NCBI GenBank assembly: GCA_030840415.1
Contig: JAVEEO010000067.1
Coordinates: forward strand, 1-6,507
Source: Pseudonocardiales bacterium
GTDB taxonomy: Bacteria; Actinomycetota; Actinomycetes; Mycobacteriales; Jatrophihabitantaceae
Reading direction: 5' to 3'
Length of the DNA: 6,507 nucleotides
Shown: positions 1 through 5,169 of the stretch, one piece after another
How positions within the stretch are numbered: position 1 is the first letter of the stretch
Layout: each line of letters begins with the position of its first letter
The notes under the pieces: generated by a model
What the model was told of the DNA's origin: nothing
What the model saw: the letters and a program-made list of their open reading frames with translations, nothing else
Database searches by the model: none
Position numbers and translations under genes: made by a program

Positions 1-3000
1 AACCGCCCCCGGCGCTGCGGTGCCTGGCGAGGTCGGAACGGGCAGTGCCGCGAGCCGCGGGGGAGTCCACGGCTCGACCGGTGCCGGATTGCGCCGTGGT
101 CCGGTGGCCTGGCTGCCCGCCGGGTGCCGGGAGGTACCGCGGCCGGACGGTGCCGCCGACCTGCCGTCGGATCGGCGCATCGGCAATGTGCTGCCGCCCG
201 GCGCCTGGCTGTCCCGCACGCGAAGTGGCCGGGCCGGTAGCCACCAGCTGCCGGCTCACGGTACGCAGCGCCACCGGCAACGCGGCCGAGCCGGCGTTCG
301 CCGTGCCGGGAACGATCGCACGCAGCACCCTGCCCGAACCGGCCGCCAGCCGGTGCTGGCCCGGTGTCGAAGCGGCCACCGAACGGGGCATACCGCTGGC
401 GGCTCCCGCGCTGTCGAACATGGCCGCAGTACTGGCGGCAGTCCCGCTGGCGGGAGTGGCGCTGGCCGGAGTGGCGCTGCTGCGAGTGACGCTGGCAGCG
501 TTGCTGGTCGCGGCGGCTGTTCCGCTGCCGGTGATGGCAGTCCTACCCGCGACCGGGCTGCCACTGCCGGCCGGGCTGCCGCCGATTGGGCTGCCGGTCG
601 TCGAGCTACCGGTCGTCGAGCCGCCACTGCCGGCCGGCACGGAACGCCGGTCGTTCTGGCCGGAACCAGGCTGGGTCCAGCCGGGCCGCGCCGTCGCCTG
701 CTGAGCCGGGCCGGGTTGCGCCGAGGCCGAGCTGCCGGCGGCAACCGGTGCCGACCGCGCCCAGCCGGTGGGCGGAGCGAGGCTGCGCCGGATCGCGCCG
801 GTTGCCGGCGAGAGTTCGGTCACCGGCCGCCCCGTCACCGACGCCGGTCGCGCGGTCACCGACGCCGGCCGGGCGGCCACCGCTCCGGAACCTGGTTGCC
901 CGGTCCCGGAAGCAGCCGCCATCGACGGGTCCGGCCGCGTGAGCGAGCGCAGCGGCGTAGCGGTGGACCGGAGTGCCGCCGACATCCGCGCTCCGGGCAC
1001 CGCTTCTGGTGCCGAGGGAGCCGACGTGGGCGGCAGCGACAGGGCAGGCGCCAGTGCGGCCGGAGCTGAGCTGCCGGACACCGCGAAGCTCGCCGACCTC
1101 GCTACGGCCGGGGCGGACCAGGCCGGCCGGACCGCGCTGTCCGTGCGCACCCCCGGGCGCAGTTGCGCCGAACGGGCGATGATCGGAGGCAGCTGGGCAC
1201 GGCGGATGGTCGGCAGGCCGCCGGTCCCTGCCGCTGACGGCATCTTGGCCTGGAGCCGGAGCCCCGGCAGCCGCTGGGCGGCCAGTCGACCAGAAACGAT
1301 CGAGCCCGACGTGGCCGGGTCGACCGCGGGCCGGTGCGGGCCGGGGCCGTCCGAACCACCGGCAAGAGTGGCTGGCGCACGGCCGGCAGCTGGGGACGAC
1401 CGTCTGATGGAGCGAAGGCTGGCCATCCCCAGCGGGCGTCCCACGAGTGTTCCGGCTGCCGGGGCACCGGTAGCGCTCGGGAGGTCAGACATCACGGCGC
1501 TGCTCGGCGGCTCGACCTCGGCCGCGGCATGCCGGCCGCGTCCGGAGGTGGCCTGCGGCGGCGCGACGCTGGATGCCGGGTGGCCAGAAACCGGGGAATC
1601 GGCTGAGCTGCTCGCGGTATTCGCCGACGGGCCGGCGACCGACTGCCCACCCGTACCGGCTGGCGTGGACGAGGACGGCTGCTGCCGGGCGAGATTGCCC
1701 GCGGCACCGGCAAAGCTGCGCCGGATGGAATCCTCGCCGTGGCCGGCGGCGGCTTGGCTCGACGACGCCGGCTGGCGCGACGAGCTCGCTCGAGCAGCGG
1801 AACTCGATTGGCCGGCCAGGCTCGGCTGGCTCGGCTGGCTCGACGAGATCGAATGATTCGAGGCCGGCTGACTCGGGATCGCCGGCTGACCCGCCCGATT
1901 GCTCCGCGCCGGCACACCTTCCAAACCCGGCTGGGTCGCCCGGGTGATTCCGGCCGGCTGCACCGGACCGGGCCGCACCGAGGTCGGCCGGGCCGTAACG
2001 GACGCCGCGACCGGTGCACCGACGGCCCGCCGCAGCAGGCCCGTCCGGGCACTGGGCAGCGGCGCGGCGGCAGGCCCGGCCGGCTGATCGGACACCAGCC
2101 GGCGCATGGTTCCAGCGGGTGAACCGGCCAGCCTGCCAATACCCGAACCGGCAATGGCATCCGAACCCGTGACGGCACCTGACGCCGACGGGCCGACAGC
2201 GGACGAACCAGCCGCGGACGAACCAGCCGCGGACGTACCGCCCGCCGGGGTGGCCAGCACCGACGGTAGGCCCGCGGCAGCGGTGGCATTCTGCGCCGCC
2301 GGCGCCGCGAACCGCCTGGCTATCGCGGCGGTCAGGCTGGCCACCCGACCACCCTGCCGGGCTGGCAAGCCGCCCTGAAGATCAGCGGATCCACCCGCCG
2401 CCGGCCCAGCCGGTACCCGGCCCGCCGCAGCGCGGCTGGTCGTCGGTTGGGGCCGGGACTCGACCGGGGTACGAGGCACCCCGCGGCCACCCGACCCAGC
2501 GGACGCAATCGCCCGATTGCTCGGCACGGCAGCACTACGCGATGCCGCGGCAGCCCGGCCGGTGCCGGTAGCCGGCGCGGCACCGGAGGTGCCAGCAGCC
2601 GAGGCAGCCCTGCGGATCGCCGGCGGCTGCAGCGCTTCGGCGCGCCGGATCGCCATCGTCCGGCGCAGTGCGGTCACCGGCCCCGGCGCCGACAGCGGCG
2701 AACTGGGAACGGCCCGGCCACCGGCGCGTACCGGCGGTGAGGTAGGACTTTCAGGCATCCCAGGCGAATCGGCCGCCGGCGACCGGAGGGCACGCGCCAC
2801 CGACCGCCGCAACGCCGCTGCGACGCCTGCGCCGCTGTGCTGGGGAACGGCACCTGCGCTCGCGGCCCGCGCAGGTGTCGAGTCACCGCTCCCGGTGGAA
2901 TTCCCCGGCGGGCCCGCCGAGGATGAGGTAGCAGCCGAGGAGCCGGTCGCCGGGCTCGCACTGCCCGGCGGCGCCGGTCGCGGAGCGCGCAATCTGCGCT

Positions 3001-3493
3001 GCTCGTGCGAGCTGTTCATCGGGCCGGCGGCGGTGACTTCCTCCATCCGGCGCACCGGAATCGGGGTTGACACCAGACCACCAGCAATGGTGCCTGGCGA
3101 GCGCGGCTGGTCATCGGTCGGGACCTGCCGGGCCGCCCGGGCCAGGCCGCGCGGCGGCAGGCTGACCCGGGATGCCGTTAAGGGCGCAACTGCAGGCGAT
3201 GCGTCCGAATCGGTAACGGCTTCGGGCTGCCGCGGCGTCCACCACCGTGGCGGGCGCACCTCGGCCTGCCCCAGTGACCGGGCCGGCACCGCGGCGGTGG
3301 CGGCGAGCGCCCGGCGGACCGCGACCGGACGCGCGGTAGCCGCGGCGAACCGGGTCGAGGACTCGGCGATCAGCCCGAGGCTGGCAGCCCGCGCCAGGGA
3401 CGCCGGCCGGCCGGGACGGCGCAGCCGTTGCGCGGCCGCCCGGCCCAGTGCCGTCGGGTCGAGTTCACCGGCCGGGATTCCCTCGGTACTCAT
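1..3493 (-). CDS. Giant predicted disordered Arg/Ala/Ser/Pro/Gly-rich protein in CIS operon (C-terminus outside window)
   Basis: The minus-strand frame runs from ATG at 3493 to the left edge with no in-frame TTA, CTA or TCA on the plus strand, at least 1164 residues. The start overlaps the stop of the second tube gene as ATGA. I do not recognise a family. The N-terminus (1-130) is Ala/Arg-rich with possible helices and a PPRWWTPR patch around W84-W85. The rest is low-complexity Ala, Ser, Gly, Pro, Thr and Arg and is predicted to be disordered. By hand count there is no Cys, one Lys (K750), one Tyr (Y1120), about 117 Arg and about 41 acidic residues, so it is very basic. A hydrophobic-Arg-Arg motif recurs 14 times. 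Short in-frame tandem repeats occur at residues 420-434, 874-887, about 957-966 and 998-1017. No signal peptide or membrane segment is visible. Third codon positions are more varied than in the sheath gene. It could be cargo, a scaffold or a CIS accessory protein; it lacks the long helices of a tape measure. Reading frame firm, function unknown. Confidence 0.87.
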   Translation of the reverse strand, partial: MSTEGIPAGELDPTALGRAAAQRLRRPGRPASLARAASLGLIAESSTRFAAATARPVAVRRALAATAAVPARSLGQAEVRPPRWWTPRQPEAVTDSDASPAVAPLTASRVSLPPRGLARAARQVPTDDQPRSPGTIAGGLVSTPIPVRRMEEVTAAGPMNSSHEQRRLRAPRPAPPGSASPATGSSAATSSSAGPPGNSTGSGDSTPARAASAGAVPQHSGAGVAAALRRSVARALRSPAADSPGMPESPTSPPVRAGGRAVPSSPLSAPGPVTALRRTMAIRRAEALQPPAIRRAASAAGTSGAAPATGTGRAAAASRSAAVPSNRAIASAGSGGRGVPRTPVESRPQPTTSRAAAGRVPAGPAAGGSADLQGGLPARQGGRVASLTAAIARRFAAPAAQNATAAAGLPSVLATPAGGTSAAGSSAAGSSAVGPSASGAVTGSDAIAGSGIGRLAGSPAGTMRRLVSDQPAGPAAAPLPSARTGLLRRAVGAPVAASVTARPTSVRPGPVQPAGITRATQPGLEGVPARSNRAGQPAIPSQPASNHSISSSQPSQPSLAGQSSSAARASSSRQPASSSQAAAGHGEDSIRRSFAGAAGNLARQQPSSSTPAGTGGQSVAGPSANTASSSADSPVSGHPASSVAPPQATSGRGRHAAAEVEPPSSAVMSDLPSATGAPAAGTLVGRPLGMASLRSIRRSSPAAGRAPATLAGGSDGPGPHRPAVDPATSGSIVSGRLAAQRLPGLRLQAKMPSAAGTGGLPTIRRAQLPPIIARSAQLRPGVRTDSAVRPAWSAPAVARSASFAVSGSSAPAALAPALSLPPTSAPSAPEAVPGARMSAALRSTATPLRSLTRPDPSMAAASGTGQPGSGAVAARPASVTARPASVTGRPVTELSPATGAIRRSLAPPTGWARSAPVAAGSSASAQPGPAQQATARPGWTQPGSGQNDRRSVPAGSGGSTTGSSTTGSPIGGSPAGSGSPVAGRTAITGSGTAAATSNAASVTRSSATPASATPASGTAASTAAMFDSAGAASGMPRSVAASTPGQHRLAAGSGRVLRAIVPGTANAGSAALPVALRTVSRQLVATGPATSRAGQPGAGRQHIADAPIRRQVGGTVRPRYLPAPGGQPGHRTTAQSGTGRAVDSPAARGTARSDLARHRSAGGG
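443..502 (-). repeat. Degenerate 15-bp tandem repeat, about 4 units, inside the giant ORF
   Basis: Four consecutive 15-bp units (443-457, 458-472, 473-487, 488-502) share a GCTGG/GCTGC core and mostly a GAGT end. They lie exactly in frame with the minus-strand ORF and encode pentapeptides of the form T-P-A-S-A, T-P-A-S-G, T-R-S-S-A and N-A-A-S-V (residues 998-1017). The units have diverged, so the expansion is old or under weak selection. Confidence 0.75.
594..623 (-). repeat. 15-bp tandem duplication inside the giant ORF
   Basis: Two 15-bp units (594-608 and 609-623) share CCGGTCGTCGAGC and differ only in the last two bases. They encode Ser/Thr/Gly pentapeptides (SSTTG-like, about residues 957-966). 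A 14-bp sequence CCACTGCCGGCCGG occurs on both sides (561-574 and 624-637), 63 bp or 21 codons apart, so a larger in-frame duplication is nested around this one. Confidence 0.75.
833..874 (-). repeat. 21-bp tandem repeat encoding ARPASVT heptads
   Basis: Two adjacent 21-bp units (833-853, 854-874) differ at only a few positions and encode ARPASVT twice (residues 874-880 and 881-887). A third, shortened copy follows as GRPVT (888-892). The unit is in frame with the minus-strand ORF, and the heptapeptide is kept although the Arg codon changes between units (CGG, CGA). Confidence 0.8.
1821..1847 (-). repeat. 9-bp tandem repeat encoding Ser-Gln-Pro
   Basis: CTCGGCTGG occurs twice in a row (1821-1829, 1830-1838) and a related CTCGACGAG follows. 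In the minus-strand frame it gives S-Q-P triplets in a Ser/Gln/Pro-rich section (roughly residues 535-580) with several S-S-S runs. This section has the lowest Arg content nearby and looks like a flexible linker. Confidence 0.65.
2201..2239 (-). repeat. Perfect 15-bp tandem duplication encoding S-S-A-A-G
   Basis: GGACGAACCAGCCGC is present twice without mismatch (2201-2215, 2216-2230), followed by a partial third copy GGACG-TACC (2231-2239). In the giant ORF it encodes SAAG, SSAAG, SSAVG and then PSASG (about residues 421-439). The perfect identity suggests the most recent slippage event in this gene. Confidence 0.8.
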
Positions 3494-3948
3494 AGGTTCT
3501 TCGACCGGAAACCGTGATGGACGACCTCGAGTTGCTCCTGCAACGCCTCGTTGCTGGCTGAACTGAATTCCGGCCCGCTCCAGCGCACCGGGTAGACCCC
3601 GTCGAACTCCCAGGCCCGCAGCCGGGTGCCTTCCGCGTCGAGCACGGTGACCGCCCCGGTGCTGCGGGTCAGCTTGTTGCCGTTGCCGGCGAAGCCCTCG
3701 CCACTGGACTTGCTCATCCAGTTGAACAGCGCGTCGCTCTGGGTGATGCCGCGTTTGAAGACCAGGTGCGGCCAGGTCATCCGGCCCGGCATCTGGTGCA
3801 CGTAGCCGTTCTGGCCGCCCTCGTGGATCTCCTCGACCGTCATGGTGACCGCCAGGCCGCTGACCTCGGTGAAGTAGCCGATCTCGACCCCGTCCACCTC
3901 GAAGACGAAGTAGGAGTTGATGGCGGGTTCGGAGAAGCCGTTAGGCAT
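3490..3948 (-). CDS. Second tail tube protein paralog, gp19 family (Afp5/tube-adaptor-like)
   Basis: This 152-residue protein is also of the gp19 tube fold. It opens with PAINSYFVFEVDGVEIGYFTEVSG; residues 12-20 form the first strand and EVSGL at 28-32 aligns with VSGL of the first tube protein. It continues with VEEIHEGGQNGYVHQMPGR (38-56), HLVFKRGIT (61-69), LFNWM (74-78) and an RLRAWEFDGVYPVRWSGPEF segment (109-128) typical of the family. The H-Q-(M/L)-P-G-R and L-x-(F/L)-(K/R)-R-G-(I/L)-T motifs belong to the tube paralog that in CIS loci is adjacent to baseplate genes. That paralog (Afp5-like) is thought to form the tube layer contacting the spike. ATG at 3948 is preceded only by a weak GGCGG-type site. 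The start lies inside the DUF6760 stop, so translation is probably coupled. Its TGA shares ATGA with the giant ORF downstream. Family secure; adaptor role inferred. Confidence 0.93.
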   Translation of the reverse strand: MPNGFSEPAINSYFVFEVDGVEIGYFTEVSGLAVTMTVEEIHEGGQNGYVHQMPGRMTWPHLVFKRGITQSDALFNWMSKSSGEGFAGNGNKLTRSTGAVTVLDAEGTRLRAWEFDGVYPVRWSGPEFSSASNEALQEQLEVVHHGFRSKNL

Positions 3949-4123
3949 ATTCGCGCACCGCCTGCCATGCCCGGTCGTTGAAGGAGGCCACCGCGCGCAC
4001 CATCCGCACCCGGTCGAGATGTTCGAGATCCAGCAGGTCGTCCAGTGACCAGTGCAGGTGATAGGCCAGGTACGCGATCTCTTGCCAGAGCGCGTCGGAC
4101 GGGTACCGCATCATGCCGCTCAC
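3941..4123 (-). CDS. DUF6760-type small CIS protein
   Basis: This 60-residue acidic/aromatic protein reads MRYPSDALWQEIAYLAYHLH, then WSLDDLLDLEHLDRVRMV, in its core. The YP-x(2)-L-(Y/W)-x-E-(V/I)-A-(Y/F)-x-A-(Y/F)-H-(F/L)-H-W motif, then a short helix ending in an E/L-H-x-x-R-x-(R/M)-(W/M)-V pattern, matches the small DUF6760 family found with CIS and Mu-like tail genes. The molecular role is unknown; position beside a chaperone-like gene and between two tube genes suggests a tail assembly helper. The start is either GTG at 4123, which overlaps the upstream stop as GTGA, or ATG at 4114 three codons later. The overlap favours the GTG; neither has a well-spaced Shine-Dalgarno. The TAA at 3943-3941 lies inside the start of the next gene (8-nt overlap). 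The gene is real with good confidence; the family name is from recall. Confidence 0.82.
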   Translation of the reverse strand: MSGMMRYPSDALWQEIAYLAYHLHWSLDDLLDLEHLDRVRMVRAVASFNDRAWQAVREYA

Positions 4124-4641
4124 TTGCTGCGCGGAATCTCCTCGATGGCGCCCCGCCGCGGAACGAACTGCTCGGCCGGAGCACCGAAGGAGTCGCCACC
4201 GTCGAAGCCACCGAAGGAATCGGAGCCGTTGGACGCAGCGGCCGGCGGGTAAACCGGCTCCGGCGACGGCGCCGGGGCCGGCCTGCTCTGACCCAGCAGC
4301 GGCGGCCCCTCGGACTGGGCACGCAGCAGCTGCTCGTACTCCTCCTGGTTGCCGAAGTTGATGACTCCGTAGAAGTCCTGCAGGAAGGCGAGGTCGATGG
4401 CGAACAGGCCCTCGATCTCGTGGCTGCTCACCAGTTCCACGGTGCCGAGCTTCTCCACCACCCGGGCCAGCACCAGCACGGTCAGGCGCGGGTCGTCCGG
4501 GCCGGTCACCGTCGGGTCGCGCAGCGGTTCGAGCTCGTCCCGCGCGGTCGCCAGCCGCATCCGGCCTTCCTTGTGCACCGTTCCTGCCGCGTCGACGTAG
4601 CCACGCGGCAGGACGAACGGATAGCTGGTCTGCAAGCTCAC
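4120..4641 (-). CDS. CIS tail-assembly-chaperone-like protein with disordered Phe/Gly C-terminal tail
   Basis: The 173-residue product is of a type regularly found between the two tube genes of CIS loci. Residues 1-106 look like a compact domain. It contains LPRGYVD (11-17), RMRLATARDELEPLRDP (27-43), a helix LTVLVLARVVEKLG (53-66) and IEGLFAIDLAFLQDFYGVIN (76-95). This pattern recalls phage tail-assembly chaperones such as the Mu gp41/P2 gpE type: an N-terminal strand block followed by a helix ending in a D-L-x-x-L-Q segment. That link is from memory of the pattern and is moderate. From about residue 107 the protein becomes Pro/Ala-rich (PAPAPSPEPVYPP), then has a small repeat DSFGGFDGGDSFG (141-153). 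The GTG start at 4641 overlaps the tube stop (GTGA), so re-initiating ribosomes probably start it; no strong Shine-Dalgarno is visible. Its TGA overlaps the next GTG in the same way. A role in tube assembly is inference. Confidence 0.85.
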   Translation of the reverse strand: MSLQTSYPFVLPRGYVDAAGTVHKEGRMRLATARDELEPLRDPTVTGPDDPRLTVLVLARVVEKLGTVELVSSHEIEGLFAIDLAFLQDFYGVINFGNQEEYEQLLRAQSEGPPLLGQSRPAPAPSPEPVYPPAAASNGSDSFGGFDGGDSFGAPAEQFVPRRGAIEEIPRSK

Positions 4642-5114
4642 TTAATTCGCTCGAGACGCTCGATGACCAGGGTGATCGTCTCCTTCACCGGGTCGTTGGA
4701 GTCGGTGCTGACCGCGTCGGTGCCGATCTTGCTGGGCCAGCCGTTGAAGAAGTTGAACCGGCCGACCTCGGTCAGGGCGGTGTCGAAGAAGACGATCGAG
4801 CCGTTCTTGCGGCTGCCGGCCCGGTCGGTGCCCTTGAAGCCCGACTCGCGAACCGACTTGAACCACTTCCAGATCGGGTCGTCCATCGCGCTCATCGGCG
4901 CCATCCGGGTCAGCGAGATGTCAGGAACCTTCAGCGAGGTTCCCAGCGTCTTGACCGACTGCTTCTTGCCGTCCTTGCCGTTCTGCTGGATCGTCACGAC
5001 GTCGAGTTCCATGTCGAGGCCGGAGACGCCCGACAGCACCAGCTTGGTGCCGTCGATCTCGAGGAAGAAGTTCTGGGCGACGATCGGGTCGGTATTGATC
5101 AGGTCGTTGGGCAT
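4638..5114 (-). CDS. Inner tube protein, T4 gp19/phage tail tube family (first paralog)
   Basis: This 158-residue protein is the expected main subunit of the hexameric inner tube that sits inside the sheath. It has the length and layout of the T4 gp19 family: an N-terminal strand (NFFLEIDGTKL, residues 15-25), the VSGL turn (30-33) followed by a strand and a charged Gln/Lys loop (QQNGKDGKKQ, 43-52), then the PDISLTRMAP segment (64-73). After these come DPIWKWFKSV (79-88), an FFDTALTEVGRFNFFNGWPSKI block (109-130) and a final TITLVIERLERIK strand. ATG at 5114 has AAGGAG 5 nt upstream, which fixes the start. It follows the sheath gene, the standard CIS order. Its TGA overlaps the GTG of the next gene as GTGA. 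It differs strongly in sequence from the second tube gene at 3948-3490. Family assignment is secure; calling it the major rather than the terminal tube subunit is inferred from position next to the sheath. Confidence 0.94.
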   Translation of the reverse strand: MPNDLINTDPIVAQNFFLEIDGTKLVLSGVSGLDMELDVVTIQQNGKDGKKQSVKTLGTSLKVPDISLTRMAPMSAMDDPIWKWFKSVRESGFKGTDRAGSRKNGSIVFFDTALTEVGRFNFFNGWPSKIGTDAVSTDSNDPVKETITLVIERLERIK

Positions 5115-5169
5115 TGATGCTCCTTGCTAACCAAAGGAAGTTCGGGGGGTGGAGGGGCGGGCCGGACGA
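5115..5169 (-). promoter_or_regulatory. Sheath-tube spacer with strong ribosome binding site and possible SD-sequestering hairpin
   Basis: This is the only real gap in the operon. On the mRNA strand AAGGAG (plus positions 5125-5120) lies 5 nt before the ATG of the tube gene, a near-ideal Shine-Dalgarno. Just upstream, UCCUU (5138-5134) can pair with AAGGA (5125-5121) over an 8-nt loop. A flanking G-U makes 6 bp, which could partly hide the site. The rest of the leader is a C-rich stretch (5163-5143) that should be unstructured. I see no -10/-35 pair and no terminator hairpin, so sheath and tube are probably co-transcribed. The ribosome binding site is seen directly; its control by the hairpin is inference. 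Confidence 0.6.

Noticed and set aside
20..1069. Long plus-strand frame at the left of the window
   Set aside because: Antisense shadow of the giant minus-strand ORF. Its product is Arg/Gly-rich with no recognisable domain, it has no ribosome binding site that stands out, and it conflicts with the operon direction.
768..1856. Plus-strand frame of 362 codons
   Set aside because: Lies wholly antisense to the giant ORF. High G+C makes stop codons scarce in all frames; no domain or neighbour supports it.
1492..2289. Minus-strand frame of 265 codons in another phase
   Set aside because: Embedded in the giant ORF in a different frame, with no start context and Arg/Pro-rich nonsense composition.
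1..3490. CRISPR-like or dispersed intergenic repeat region
   Set aside because: The repeats are short, in multiples of three, in frame with one ORF and have no uniform spacers.
1..3493. Giant ORF as a tape measure protein
   Set aside because: Its size and place after a tube gene invite this, but tape measures are long and helical. This protein is full of Pro, Gly and Ser and lacks extended helical stretches.
2517..3566. Plus-strand frame of 349 codons
   Set aside because: Antisense to the giant ORF and overlaps the secure second tube gene on the other strand.
4110..4150. Programmed -1 frameshift joining the chaperone-like and DUF6760 genes, as in phage tail-assembly gene pairs
   Set aside because: The second gene is in the -1 frame and open upstream, but no slippery heptamer or clear downstream structure is visible. 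The GTGA overlap is explained by ordinary coupled translation.
4045..5130. Plus-strand frame of 361 codons
   Set aside because: Runs antisense through the chaperone-like and first tube genes, whose protein sequences are clearly conserved.
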